DNA of 64,000 nt from the NCBI GenBank assembly GCA_037957365.1, contig JARHVA010001922.1, positions 1,306,001 to 1,370,000 of the forward strand. The letters are read 5' to 3'. A model generated the notes under the pieces. It was not told where the DNA came from, did not search any database, and saw only the letters and a program-made list of their open reading frames with translations. Shown here piece by piece: positions 1-12,622 of the stretch; the stretch's first letter is position 1, and each line of letters begins with the position of its first letter. Position numbers and translations under genes: made by a program. Source of the stretch: Torreya grandis (Eukaryota > Streptophyta > Pinopsida > Cupressales > Taxaceae).

Positions 1-101
1 ACTCACATAAATCTTGTTATGATCCCTTTATATGAATGCCTTAGAATTAGAAGCTCTCTCCAAGCCCCAATTAGAACCTCCACTTCAACCTCTTGCCTTG
101 C

Positions 102-111
102 CTATAAAAAG
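102..111 (+). promoter_or_regulatory. TATA box of element A 5' LTR
   Basis: CTATAAAAAG sits in a conserved block (GCCTTGCC then TATA, then a purine-rich GAGAAGAG-like run). The block is present in all three LTR copies: CTATATAAAG near 15,919 and TTATAAAAAG near 17,798. This is the likely Pol II core promoter of the element. Confidence 0.55.
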
Positions 112-479
112 AAAAGAACTATAAGAGAAATGCCATCTATAATTGTTATCAAGAGCTTTATGTATCCATAATTTCTTTTTTCAAGTCAATCATCTTCAAG
201 CACTTCAAAAATATAGTAGCCATACTAGGGAGCCATCTTGCCTCCATCTCTCCATCGAGTTCCCTAAATATCATTACTCTATCAGAATCATGGCCAAATT
301 CTACAATGAGAAATCCATCTCAACTATCCACCCAATTGACTTCTAGTAAGACAAGTATTTATTTTTTGGTATTCACTTATTATATTTTCATTTCAAAATT
401 AGTCTAGCCCTTACTCACCTCTCAAAACATACCTTCTAAATATTTTCAATAAATAACACCACCCCAATTCCACTAATAG

Positions 480-600
480 GTAACCGATGATGGTTAGACT
501 TAATTGATGATGGTTATTCTCAACCAGTGATGGTTAGATAATCAACAATGGTTCTCCCAACTAATGACAGTCACCTTGACCACTGACAATTCACTATCAG
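480..600 (+). repeat. Degenerate GATGATGGTTAG minisatellite in LTR
   Basis: About five imperfect units of roughly 20-26 bases carry the core GATGGTTAG or GATGGTCA. The same array is at about 16,290-16,392 and 18,172-18,265. Related units occur at 15,700-15,760 and 17,576-17,632 and in the internal region at 14,030-14,120. Confidence 0.7.
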
Positions 601-1069
601 GAAAATTTATAGAAATATCCTTTCACCTACCTACACCCAAATAAATCCATTTTTTTTATGTCTCTACCTATTCACAGATGCCTACCTAATTTTATAGAAT
701 AGATCCCAACTATTTAGCATAGGTATTGACCCACCTTTGCTATATTTAACATTCTAACATACCTTTATTTAACAAGTAATTCTCTTATAATTAGTTTAAT
801 TAATCTTCTTTAATTGATGAAAGTACTTTATACTCTATTTTATAAACTTAATGGTTTTATAATGATGGATTGACAACCCCTAAGGTAGCTCCCACTTCTA
901 GGATATAGCTACTGATAGGCTATCCACCTAGTTACTTATCTAACAAACACATCTTCCTAGTGTTGTCTTATATATAGGTCACTATTCCCAAGCCATATAA
1001 GAGCTCTTCACAACCATATTTAAAGTTTTACTGACTTATTTTGGATAATATCAAATTTTGAGTGAAACA

Positions 1070-2670
1070 TTATGGCATGCCTGATGGGACCTAGAGTCTT
1101 TACTCACATTTTTATTTACATTTGTATGCTCTTCTCTCTATCTATGCTCATAATTGAAACTAAAATTTATTTTAGACTTAAAATGAACTACATCCATTTA
1201 TTTATTTTAACATTAGATTACTTTAAATTAAATCACAATATCATAGCACCACTTTTGTTATACACACTAGCCAAACAACTTTCATCAATCAAACATTAAA
1301 ATAATTTGAGAAAAGGCCCAACTAGGATTTCATCACTTAGAAATCACCTTACCCTTTCTCAGCATCTTACTTGGATGTCATTACCAAGGGGAGAACTAAA
1401 TCAACTCTTTGGTTTAGTATAAACTCTAGATATCAATATATATTAGCTAAATACATAACACCCTTATCACTATGGTGTGTGAAGTGAGGGGGTAGGCCCT
1501 AATACCAAGCCACATATTGATTCTAATATAGATTATTTTGAGTACCTAAACAACCCAAAACCAACCATAGACTGCTTCTATAGTACCTGATCTACAAGCC
1601 AACTTCTATCACACATTCTCATAAACTAAGGCTTAAGCCAAAAGTGAGATTAAGACTAACCTCTAAAGCTTAACATACTTTAAAGAGTGTCTCTTAATTG
1701 CCTTGATAATTTTATTGTCTTTTTCTTTTTTGAGTGGTGAGTTTATTCTTGTTATCTCTCTCCCTTTCTTGTATTATTCTCACTTGATAATAAAAAAAGA
1801 AACCTAGTAGAGTAGGACCCATCACTTCGATCTACCTCTTCATCTATAGAATACGTCTTCAAGGTAGAAGTTTCACCTCATCCATTGGGAAGGCCTAATT
1901 TTCCTTAGGTATTTTCCCAAGGAGACATAGACTTCACTAATTTTTTAGACAATAATCTAGTTGTCCTCTAGTATTACCTTAACACCTCCCCTCACCATGT
2001 CCCATTTCCAAATCCACCTAAAGATCCTCTTTATGGCATGCCATCCCACCTTATGAGGGGTATCTCTATTATCATGGTCACCACCTAACCTTCAACTACA
2101 TAGGCATCTTCATCTACTAACCCCTTTGACACCATAATTGAAAACCAACCTATCCAACCAAATGCCACCCTTACACCTTCTACCCCTACCAATGACTCCA
2201 CATTAGGAACAACCCTACCATTAACCCATCATGTTCCACTTATTTCTATAGCACCTACCACTAGCACTACCAACCTTCCCTTTATCAACCCCAACCCACT
2301 GGTCAATACCCCTTTACCAAGCTTATAGGTATCTATTCCTTCTACTTCACCACCTACTAGCACAAAGATCAATACCTCTCTTTTCATTACCAACCCAATT
2401 ACCTTTCATGCCTAATCCATAAGGACTCCTTATCAAATACCCATTGCACCCAATATAGGATACATCCCTAACCCAAAAGGGTATGTTCCCACTACTCTAC
2501 CACCATCATCCACCTATCCTTACATACCACCTACCCAAACTTTAACATCCACATTCCAAAATGTGACAGCCTCTTAACCACCAAACAATTACCAATATAT
2601 TACCCAATCTCAAGCATAGTATCCACCTTATAACCCTTTTGGTTAACCACCTCAAACCAACCTAATAAAT
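1070..2670 (+). other. Element A leader and low-complexity N-terminal gag region
   Basis: No intact gene. A possible primer binding site starts with TGG at 1,073, three bases after the LTR, but I cannot assign its tRNA. From about 2,000 the plus strand is Pro/Thr/Ser-codon rich and reads in the gag frame with stops at Gln-like positions. It is probably a fast-evolving N-terminal gag extension. The small open frame at 1,072-1,299 starts in the primer-site area and has no family resemblance. Confidence 0.5.
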
Positions 2671-5575
2671 ATGCTCATGGAAAAGATGGCAAACATCGAG
2701 TCATCCATTTTAGGGGCTCATAATATCCTATCCTATGAGCATATTTGTAATGAACCTATTCATCCCTCTATCCCTATCATACCTTACCCTCCTTAATGGG
2801 AGCTTCCAAAATTTACCAAATTTTAAAGCAAGGAGGACCCCCAACTACACCTTAGGGATTTTAGGTACACATGTTACATGATTACCTATGATGATGCCCT
2901 TATCCTCTGAACCTTGCCCATGTCTTTATCTGTCCTGACACATGACTGGTATAGTACCCTTACCAAGCATTCAATCTTTTCTTTCACCCAAATAGCTCAA
3001 GTCTTCTTCGATCAATTTTCCATTAACATTTCCAAGAAGGTCTTTATCACCGATCTCTATTCTATTAGACAATTTGATAATGAATTCATTTCTAATTTCA
3101 TCACCCATTATAGAATCTTTATTAACTAGCTTTCATTTTCCTTACCTCAACCTCAACTTATAGAGGTTTTCACTTGAGCCTGTGCCAAACTTATTTTTTC
3201 TACACTGTATGTCCAAAGCTTTAGAAATTTTGATGAATCTTTACAATGGTGCATAAGCTAGAAAATTGGGTCATAGATAAAGGAAAATTAAAGTTACAAC
3301 ACAATAAATCTACCTTTAAGACTAATGAGACCTCTTCCTCTAAACTAGGCAATAAAGCTAACATCAGAACTAAGAGTTAGGGAACTGTAAATGTAGTTAT
3401 CCTTAAAATTGCCCCTCCACCCAATGTTAATAAACAAAATTCTCCCATTGCCTTTAACCAAAACATAAAGAACCCAAACTAAATCAACCAAAAATAGTTC
3501 ACTCCACTTGGAGAATCTTATGCCTCAGTTCTAGAGAAACTACTAAAAGCTAACCTCATACAACTTCCCCCATCAAACCTCTTCAACAATTTGATTCTTC
3601 TCATCCAACATGTACTTAGTATAATAAGAATGAACATTGTGTTTTTCATCAAGTATTTAGACATGCCATCAGTTGATGTAATACTTTTAAGAATGTTATT
3701 CAAAGCCTTATTGATAAGGGGAAACACATGTTGGATAATCCTAATGCCCCTTAAAATTAAGCTCTTGATATCTTCAGGAAGCCTTTTCCCAACCATTCCC
3801 TTACCAAAATTGAGGACACACAAGTTGAATGTTCTCATGATTCCCACATAGTTAATATGGTCCTTAATATTATTATAAATGGGGAACCTACCATCCAACC
3901 TACCTATTTCTCCCCCACTTCACCCATCAAGGTGGTGGTGTCAATTTCCCTTCATTCAGAGGCCCAAACTAAGGAGGTTCCTTTTTCCTTGGCTTCACTC
4001 ATAGAGGCTTTGGAATCATCAAACACCCCTTTGAATAACCTATCTAAACAAACAACCATTCCTAACCCACCATCTCCCCTAATTGTAGGATAAACCACAA
4101 CTACGGACATTATGTCTAAGGGAGCAACTTTTTCACAAACACCCCTCATAGAGCAACCACTTAGTACAAACTTACATTCCTTACTTAAGGAAAGAGGCAA
4201 GGCTACCAATCCTCTTCCTTAGCCCATAGGTGTGTCCTTGAAACCCACTACCCAAGAGGCTAGACTAGTATACAAACTATTTTCCAAACTCATTCAAAAG
4301 TTAGGTATGGTCACAAAGTTGGACATGGATCAATCCACTTTCTAACACTAGTTAGGGCTTCCTTAAATCAATAAACCCAAACCTTCTAGCATTCCCTTAA
4401 CCAACCAATCCATCATTTTCCCACCACCTCTTAAACTTATAAAAACCTCTACCAACCCTTCACCTTCTCACTCAACCAAAATAACCACCTTTCTAATGAC
4501 CACACCACCAACCCAACCTTCCAAAACTCTTGGTGCCTTCCCTAAATGAAGATTGGTTTACCCATATTTGAAAATGCAATTAAACTCATCCAATCCTATA
4601 CCCAAACCAACTAAGGGTACAAAACCATTGAAGAGACACATGTCTAGGATTCTACCCCCCACTACCTTGCCTTCTATCTTAGGGTCCCAACCCTTAACTT
4701 TACTTAAAAAGTAAGCTTTGTTTAACATATGTCACCCATCATCATTGGTTACACCAACCCACCTATTATCTGATGTGTCAGTCCTTTTTGGATTACCAAT
4801 AGCTATACTATCAAAATCAAACACCCCAATAACTACCACACCCAAACCAAAACCATTGACTAGAAACACCACCTTACCTAAACCCTCTCTCACCAAACCC
4901 ATTGCTACCAACACACCCATCTTCCCAACCAATACCACAACCTCTAGACATTCCCCACCTCCAGATGAATCCTATATAACCATTTTCTAAAGGTTACTAT
5001 AAGATTCTTACCTCACTTTACCTCCTATTAGGCCCTTTAATCCTTTTAGTTCAAAATTGACTTAGTATAATGACCATCGAATTTGTTTCTATCATAGGAC
5101 ACTTGGGCATGAAATGAAGAATTGTAAATCTCTCCAAGCCATTATCCGTCAACTATATGATGAATATGATATTTTATTAGATGAACTTCCCTTGAATTCT
5201 CTACCAATGTACCTAATAGCCATTTTCCAACACATCCCTAATCCTCCACTCTCACCTCAGAGTGGCAAAGAATCTACCCAACCTCCTATCACACCTTTCC
5301 CATCTATCCATACCATTAATGTGGTCACATGATCATAAAAAAAGGATAAAGGGAAGGACAAATTGTCCATTCCATGGACATACCCCCCAACACACCTTAA
5401 ACCAAACCCAATCCAAACCTCTACATATTTAGCTAAGCCCAAAGTTACCATATTAGGAACCTCTAAGACTAACCCCTCTGAATCCATCAGGAGGGTCATT
5501 CTTAAGAAACTTCACCAAACTCTAGCTAATATGAGCTTCTATGATCTCATTTCCACCTCACCTCACCATTTTTAG
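2671..5575 (+). pseudogene. gag: Element A gag (capsid plus two CCHC-like zinc motifs)
   Basis: Gag would form the cytoplasmic particle that packages element RNA. The frame starts with Met at 2,671. The retrotransposon-gag domain is at about 2,800-3,270: a WELPKF-type entry, then HDWYSTL, a SIFSFTQIAQVFFDQF stretch and a QFDNEFISNFITHYR stretch, all matching the family pattern. A first zinc module C-x2-H-x4-H-x4-C lies at 3,638-3,679, with a TGA inside it. A second, intact in sequence, lies at 5,084-5,125 with the typical 'LGH' core. Between them is a long Pro/Thr-rich linker. After the second motif, about 5,500-5,575, is the short conserved stretch that precedes protease in Tat elements. Many stops are present and the gene is dead. 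The open frame on the opposite strand at 3,518-3,898 is a shadow. Confidence 0.85.
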
Positions 5576-5675
5576 GGCATGATAGAGGCTATGTAATCTA
5601 TTGAGGTTAGACCACATGACTCCCCACCTATAGAGGCCTTCATAGGTGCTCTCCAACTCTCCACCCTTATTACTT

Positions 5676-6130
5676 TCAAGGACTCAGAGATACCCTCTAT
5701 CCACCCTAAGGATCCATATCATCCTCTCTTCATTACTACCGACATCAACCAAATCTATATCAAATGGGTTATGATCGATGGTGGGGCCAATATCAACATC
5801 ATCTCTTCCCATGCCTATGACCAACTCAAATTACCAAAAAATCTCATGTCATAAAATTTAGCTATCTTTAGATCATTTAATGAGACCATGACCACTACCT
5901 TGGGAACCATTATCTTCCACATTTAGCTCAGACCATGTAAACTGCCTGAACTCTTCTAAGTAGTCAAAAGTGAATTCCAGTATAATGTTCTACTAAGGAT
6001 ACCTTGGATCTATGTTATGTGATGCATACCTTATACCCTTCACCATTGTGTCAAATTTAGGCATGAGGATTAGGTTTTTATCATACAAGATGACTTGATC
6101 CCTTTCCTAGCATGCAACATGACCTACTAA
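5676..6130 (+). pseudogene. pol: Element A aspartic protease
   Basis: The retroviral-type aspartic protease matures Gag and Pol. The lead-in reads DPYHPLFITTDINQ, followed by the catalytic motif MIDGGANINI with the catalytic Asp codon at 5,777-5,779. A DGG(A/S)xxN active site, rather than DSGAS, is usual in Tat/Ogre protease. Downstream residues fit the flap and C-terminal strands up to about 6,120. Stops at Gln-like positions (for example in the stretch after LPELF) inactivate it. It is fused in phase with gag, as expected of a single gag-pol frame. Confidence 0.82.
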
Positions 6131-7180
6131 CCTAATGACATCCTCTTACCTCTAAAAATAACACCCCAAGCATCCATCACCAAGCCCTCCACTATAGATA
6201 ATGAAGCCATTTCTTCTCCTTCCATAATGGCATATATCATTTCATCTATTCCTATAGACCAAATATCCACCATTGATCCCTTATAGTCTACCTTCCACCA
6301 CCTTACTCTCAAAGGATACTAACTCCTTACCCTTGATGCTTTCCTTATTCCCCAAGAGTATGGGAAACTCAACCACCAACTAGGTTATGATGCCAACATT
6401 GGAGCCATTATTCCTTTGGGGCCTCTAAGATATCAAACCCATTTTATTAATTGTAGAATTGATAATCCACTTGATGTTTTTGTGACCCCCTCTTCCCCAC
6501 AACTATCCACCTTTACATTCTCTTACTTGGACAACCTAGACTTCGCCAAAATATACCTCCATAGGTGTGCCTAAAAAGGATTTGGCTTAGGATGATATGA
6601 TCATGGAACACACACATTAATATTAATTAAGACCCAAAATCCTCATGAGAAGCATAGCCTTGGCTTCATTCTACCCAATAAGAATAAATCCAAACAATCT
6701 ACCACTACCACTATTGAAGAGACCCTTTCTTGCTAGTACCCCCCTCCACCTAAGTGTGAGGATGAGGACATCATCCAACATAAATTTTTTTATAAACATG
6801 AATACCCTTATCCCCTTGACTTATCAAAAATAAGGGGTGCCAATATCCATGCCTTTGATCCATCCTAAACTAGTAGGAGAAGACTCTCATATCATTAACA
6901 CTATCTAGTGCCAAGATGATGATTATATTATCACCTATCATGGGGCACATAATTATTCCACCACAAATATTTACCTCCAAAGACCTCAACCATGTTAAAT
7001 AAATACACTATAGATATTTACATAAACACTTTAGACAACCCTCATATTATAAAACTAGGCTAATCTTTCTCCCCTGAGGAACTTTAGGACTTCTCTACCT
7101 TCCTCTAAGATTACAACATTGCATTTGCCTAGTCATATGATGATATAACTAGTATTGACCTAGTCATTTCCACCCACAAC
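6131..7180 (+). pseudogene. pol: Element A protease-RT linker
   Basis: This is the poorly conserved pol linker. A stretch reading EYGKLNHQLGYDANIGAIIPLG is broken across frames near 6,355-6,425. Near 7,090-7,180 is the conserved lead-in to RT, a degenerate version of the 'FAWSYEDMPGLD..' motif (here FA*SYDDITSIDLVIS). At least one frameshift and several stops are present. No independent gene is apparent. Confidence 0.6.
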
Positions 7181-7189
7181 ATTATAACC

Positions 7190-8430
7190 AATAATGATGC
7201 CAAGCCTATCAGATAGATACTTCAATGAATGCATCTTTTCATCATCCTTTTTGTCAAAGAAGAGCTTCAATGTATCCTCTTTATTGATTTCATTCAACCC
7301 ATCAATTACCCCTAATGGGTTTCAAACATCATGGCTGTCACTAAAGACACAGGGGGACTATGCATCTATGTGGAATTTCATGACCTCAACCTTGCCTAAC
7401 CAAAGGATGAATTTCCTCTACCTAGTATTGATCAAATTATTGATCTTATAAGAGGCCATGAGATGTCTCTCATGGATGGATTCTTGGGTTCTAATCTAAT
7501 TTTTATTATCCCTGAAGATCCACATAAAACTACCTTTATCACCCCATGGGGGAATTTATATTATAGGGTCATGCCCTTTAGTCTTAAGAACACTAGTGAA
7601 ACCTACGAATGTCTTATGACCTACATCTTCCATGATCTTATCCACGTAATCATCAAGGACTACATAGATGACCTCCTTAGAAAATACAAACTTTGAAAGG
7701 ACCACTTAGCCTTTCTAAGGATTATATTTGAGAGACTTATTTGTTACCATGTCCACCTCAATCCCAAGAAATGTATTTTTGGGGTCTTGTCAGGTAAACT
7801 CCTTGGCTTCATCATTTGCCTTCATGGAATCAAGGTTGATCTAACCAAGATCAAATCCATCCTCGAGATGCTACCTCTGACCTATCTTAAGTAACTCAAT
7901 AATTTATAGGGGAAGCTCTAATCCATTCATTGCTTCATTTCTTAGCTCTCAGATTGATGTTAACCCTTCCATCACCTCTTGAAAAAGGACAATCTTTAAA
8001 GTGGAATGTCAATTATCAAAAGGCCTTTGATGCACTCAAAGAGTACCTTCTATCTCCACCTATCTTCACACCTCATAAAGATGACCAACATTTCTACCTC
8101 TATATCTCTACCACTAATCATTCCCTAGGGATAATACTTGCCCATCAGGATGAATAACACAAAAATCAAGATATCTATTACATAAGTTGTACCTTGTAGA
8201 CTATGAAACTTGATATAATCACATCGAGAGACTATTCTTGGACTTAGTCTTCATGGACACCAAACTCTACCACTACCTTCTTAACCACAAAATTTTTGTC
8301 ATAACCAATACTGACCCACTCAAGTACATGCACTCCAAACCATACCAAAACCAACATAGGGCCAAGTGGCTCATGATTTTAGCTAAGTTTAACCTTAAAT
8401 TCCTTCAATAAAAGTCTATTAAGGGGTAAT
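7190..8430 (+). pseudogene. pol: Element A reverse transcriptase and RNase H
   Basis: RT copies the element RNA into DNA. Motifs in order: a frame-shifted WVSNIMAV-type start (about 7,318), PLPSIDQIID, SLMDGFLGSN, TTFITPWGNLYYRVMPF, and the catalytic YIDDLL at 7,661-7,678 with both Asp residues kept. Then come LNPKKCIFGV and GKLLGFI. RNase H follows from about 7,930 (KWNVNYQKAFDALKEYL, then FYLYIS). Three stops at 7,892, 7,907 and 7,919 fall where the family has Gln (L-x-x-Q...LQGKLQS). Several frameshifts are present. Confidence 0.9.
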
Positions 8431-8444
8431 TCATTTTTGACTAG

Positions 8445-8965
8445 TTGGCTGATGTACCCCTATCAAGTAGCCAACCTCCTCCTCTTGAATTTCTAGATGA
8501 TTCCATCACAAGCCTATCCCAAGGATATTTCACCAATCATGTAACCATGTTATTTGATGGTTCTAAATGTCAATGTGGTGGGGGAGCCAATATCATCCTT
8601 ATCCCTCTTATAGATGAACCACTTCCTTTATATTTTAAACTCAACTTATAATATACTAATAATGTGGCCAAATATGAAGCCCTAGTAATAGGTCTCCAAA
8701 CCACATTATCCTTGGGATTCAAAATAATCAATATCTTTGGTGATTCCTAACTTGTGGTCAATCAAGTCAATAACATCTACCAGTGTGAAGATAAGATTTT
8801 GTAACTATATAGATATTTAGTCATGGAACTCTTGACATCATTTGAACATTACCATATTCAAACCACCCCATGATCTACCAACAAGTTTTCCAACACCATG
8901 GATTATCTTATTTCCTAGATCCCATTAACACCATCATACTCTAAGCTATCAGTCATTATCCATCA
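8445..8965 (+). pseudogene. pol: Element A second (archaeal-type) RNase H, downstream of RT-RNase H
   Basis: It holds a DGSK catalytic motif (Asp at 8,556-8,558) followed by a Gly-rich GGGAN turn. Then come TNNVAKYEALVIGLQ (the metal-binding Glu region) from about 8,656 and GDS followed by a stop and LVVNQV (third acidic residue, about 8,740). Last is a degenerate NKFSNTMDYL close to the final Asp region. This is the aRNH that Tat/Ogre elements acquired in addition to the original RNase H. In element A it sits in the usual place, between RNase H and integrase. Stops replace Gln after GDS and elsewhere. Confidence 0.85.
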
Positions 8966-10310
8966 CCTCATTAAACCTTCTTACATCAGGTTAAACACTC
9001 TAACCATATTTAATATAGAGGAGATCCAACCTACCCTTTGGTATCAATGCACCTTTGACTACTTAAGCATCAACATAGCTCCATCTAGCCTCTCTAGGAA
9101 TGCCCATCAAACATTTATTCAGATCACCTCCTATTATACCATTATGGGAGGCATCCTATATAAATGTGGTTTTGATGGCCTTCTATTTCATTACCTCTAT
9201 GGTTTAGAAGCCTCTCATGCTATCAAGGAAATGCATGATGGTGTCTATGGGGGTCACTTTTGTGGACTCATTATGTCTAAGTGCATCTTGTGCCTAGGCC
9301 ATTACTGGTCTACCCTTAACCAAGACTATTTTGATTATGTGAAAAAGTGTGTCAAGTGTCAACAACACACTAATTTGCATCATGCACCTAGCCATAGACT
9401 TCAATTTTATACTAACTTATGGCCTTTTTCATAATGGGGTCTAGACCTTATTAGTGAAATTAATCCCCACTCTTCATAGTGACATCACTCTATCATCACT
9501 GTGATCAAATATTTCACCAAATGGGTGGAGGCTATTCCTCTTGTCTTGACAAAAGTTGAAAATATTATCAAATTTATCACCCATCATATCATCTCCTACT
9601 TTGGTATTCCCCATAATATCATCACTGATAATGGAAAATCATTTAAAAACAAACAATTTTAAGGCCTTTGTGATGTATTTGGTATAAAACTTAGTTTTTC
9701 ATCACCCTATTGTCCAGAATTAAATGGATAAGTAGAGGCCTCTAACAAAACCCTTACCAACATGCTTACCAAAATGGTTAATGCCTTAGGTTGGGATTGA
9801 CACTTGCACATTCTTTTTAGCTTATGGGCATATCGTACTAGCATCTAAACCCCTATAAGTGCTACACCTTTTCCCCTTGTGTTTGGAGCTAAAGTTGTGT
9901 TGCCTCTCAAGGTCTAAATTCCCTCTCTTTGCATATCTTTGTATTACCTTATTTTGGAAGATGATTACCATCAAGAACATTTATCCCAACTTGAGATACT
10001 TGATGAGCATAATTTGGATGCTCTTTCCCATCTCCATGACTATCAATAATGAATCAAACATGCTTATAATAAATACCTAAAAGTGAGAGAATTCAATATT
10101 AGAGATATCAACCTCAAGGAAAATCAACATGTAACTAATATGGAGAAAAACAAAAGGGGAAAATTTTCTTTCAATTGGCTTGGACCTTATATCATAACCC
10201 AAAAATATGGATCATGAGCTTATCATTTGTCCTCTCTCAAAGGAAAACCAAAAATTGAGCCTCTTAGTGCTTCATATCTGTGCCCTTTCTATTGCTAAAA
10301 AAGGATCATA
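8966..10310 (+). pseudogene. pol: Element A integrase
   Basis: Integrase inserts the cDNA into the genome. The N-terminal HHCC zinc domain has His at 9,234 and 9,255 and the CVKC pair at 9,348-9,359. The catalytic core carries WGLDLI (about 9,437), TDNGKSF with Asp at 9,627, and a NG*VEASNKTL stretch near 9,723 with the Glu kept. The C-terminal domain at about 10,140-10,300 (GKFSFNWLGPYII, then PLSASYL) matches the family end. At least six stops are present, most at Gln-like codons (for example 9,729). Confidence 0.9.
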
Positions 10311-12622
10311 ATCACCATTGGTCTAACTTAAGCTCATCCCCTACAACCACATTCATTTCCTTATTTTTATGGGAAACCAACTATAAATAAATCATGTGAT
10401 TATCCATCATATTCATAGCCTAATCTTAAACTATGGGTATCATGGCTCTACCTATGCCATGATTCTCATGGTACTTCTCATCTCCTCAAGATTGATTCTC
10501 ATGGTCATTGTCACCGACTGAACCTTCTTGTAACTCTAGATTTACTTTCATAAAGGTAACCCCTTGAGCATGTATAAGCAAGTTTATGTCAAGTAAAATC
10601 AAACAAAATAAAAATTAATATCAAAGTCATAACCAAATCATGGGTCATTCTTAGCATTTGTAGACTATTCCCTTTAAGGATAACTATTAAAAATTCATCT
10701 AAAATTACAAAATGTAAGGTGGAATACTCCTTTGAAGGATAGTTATCACAAACATTTGAAATAGGCACATAAACTTAGACCACTCCCTTAAAGTATGGCT
10801 AAGTAAAGCATTTATCAAAAGATAGTAGTTTCTCGAAAGCTTCCTGCATCAATTAGATTCCCCAACCCCAAGAAAAATCAAAATAGAAAATAACCCATAA
10901 GAAAAAGAAAAATCAATAAGAAGCACCATAATCAACTCTCCTAAAAACAATAATCTCAAAAAGCTATAATCATCTCTCCTAAATAGACTTCCTACATCGA
11001 TTAGCCTATACTTTATATACAATCATAGACTTGCTTATACTATCCTCTTGGAAGCCTACAAAAGAGGCATGATAGTCTCACAAAAGGTTCTAGTTACACA
11101 TGCCCTCCCTCCATATATCATATGTATGGGATTACAAGCTTACTTGATGTAATGTGAATCATTTTAAAGGCTTAATTTCATTAAGCTAATCTAACTTTAG
11201 GTTTCATTTTTGTCCTTACCAATGAAGAGGCATCATGTTTCTTTTCTTGTCTTGTATTGGTTCATGTAGACGTACCTCTCATGATTCCACTCACCATCCT
11301 CAACATTTAGTTTGTTATCTACTTACTTTACGTATTCTCATCACATATTCAACCATAGCCACATTTTATCTCCATGATCATAGATAACAAATAATAAATT
11401 AAAATCATAACATTATGAGCTATGTCCATGAACCACATCACCTACCTCTCTATGATCAAAACACCATGAAATCACATCATATCATGTCATGCCATAAACA
11501 CAATCATATCCATATACCATCAAAACATCATGTCAACATATATTATATCCTAATTCATTCTCATGATCGTAAACAAAAATCAATAATCAAAATATCATGA
11601 ACAATATCATATGTCATCTACCAATCTATCCATAACATTACCACAATATATCTCTTATAAACAAAATCATCATAACCATAAACAAATCCATTAACAATTA
11701 TATCATCATATACCATATATCCATCCATAACACATCTTATCATATCCATGAAAAAAAATAAAGCATCATAACTATCTTTCAAACATCACATGCTTAAGCT
11801 ACTAAGTCAACATCTCATAATGCATACAAAGGAAACCATAGACCATAAACCATAAGAATAAGCATAAATGTCCACAATAAACACGTAAAAAATAAAAATA
11901 CAACATCTATAACATCATATATAACACCATACATCATGCCATCACAAATAATACATGTAAAAATGTATAACCTCTATCACAAAACATGTACATCTCACTA
12001 CATCAACACGCAGGCTAGAATCAAAACACTATATGTCATTATCTATCAAAATGAATACATCAAGCCCCTAAAGCACTAGGACCACTACCACCCACACCAA
12101 AACTAATAACCCCACCTATACCCCCATCTGATGGTGATCCTCTTAGGATACCTACCTAGGGACCCATTATCAAAGCCCACTATCTTGGAGTCACAAGAGC
12201 TAGACCACCAACCAAGCTAACCTTGTACTCTCCCCATATTAACTCTACTAGGCACTTATGTATTACTATGGCCTCATATTATCTCAACTCTTAGATGGTA
12301 GCCAAGTACCAGGCCTAAGGAAATAAATTAGTTGGAACTACCAATGCTCCTTCACTCTACCTCAATGTGTCTCTCTCAAATGTAACTAAGACAAGCATGA
12401 CTTGTTATTGGTCCCTCTTAGATGTAATCACCTAAAACTACCCCTATAAGGTGGCCACCTGATATTGTATCATGGATATTTATCCCTATACTTTAGTAAT
12501 CTATGCCTATGCTTGATATTACTATACTGTCACAACCACTAGCTACCCCTATAGTGTGGTGATCTGGGCTTGTGCTACAGTGAGTAATACTACTACCTAA
12601 CCATCCACCTATTTATTTGCCC
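10311..12622 (+). other. Element A 3' region, part 1: no gene seen
   Basis: About 2.3 kb follow integrase. From about 11,300 to 12,010 the sequence is a loose mixture of CATCATA, ATATCATG and AACATC words, so any open frames there are low complexity. I see no recognisable domain on either strand. Long non-coding 3' regions are usual in Tat/Ogre elements. Confidence 0.5.

Larger units (their letters stand above)
1..1069 (+). repeat. 5' LTR of element A (left end outside window)
   Basis: This matches 15,817 onward and 17,696-18,791 with scattered substitutions and small indels. By alignment about 285 bases of the LTR lie left of the window. The LTR ends in GTGAAACA at 1,069, the same terminus as the copy ending at 18,791. 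The U3 part contains short degenerate GATGATGGTT repeats and the TATA box described separately. Confidence 0.88.

Noticed and set aside
1073..1090. Primer binding site of element A
   Set aside because: Starts with TGG at the right distance but I cannot match it to a tRNA; kept only as a remark in the leader entry.
3518..3898. 126-codon minus-strand open frame
   Set aside because: It lies opposite element A gag including its first zinc motif; no family resemblance; the sense strand explains the conservation.
4718..4990. 90-codon Thr/Pro-rich frame and its minus-strand partner
   Set aside because: Low-complexity ACC/CCA-rich stretch in the gag linker; open because of composition, not as an independent gene.
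11415..11600. His/Ile-rich small open frame in CATCATA-rich DNA
   Set aside because: Product of simple-sequence composition.
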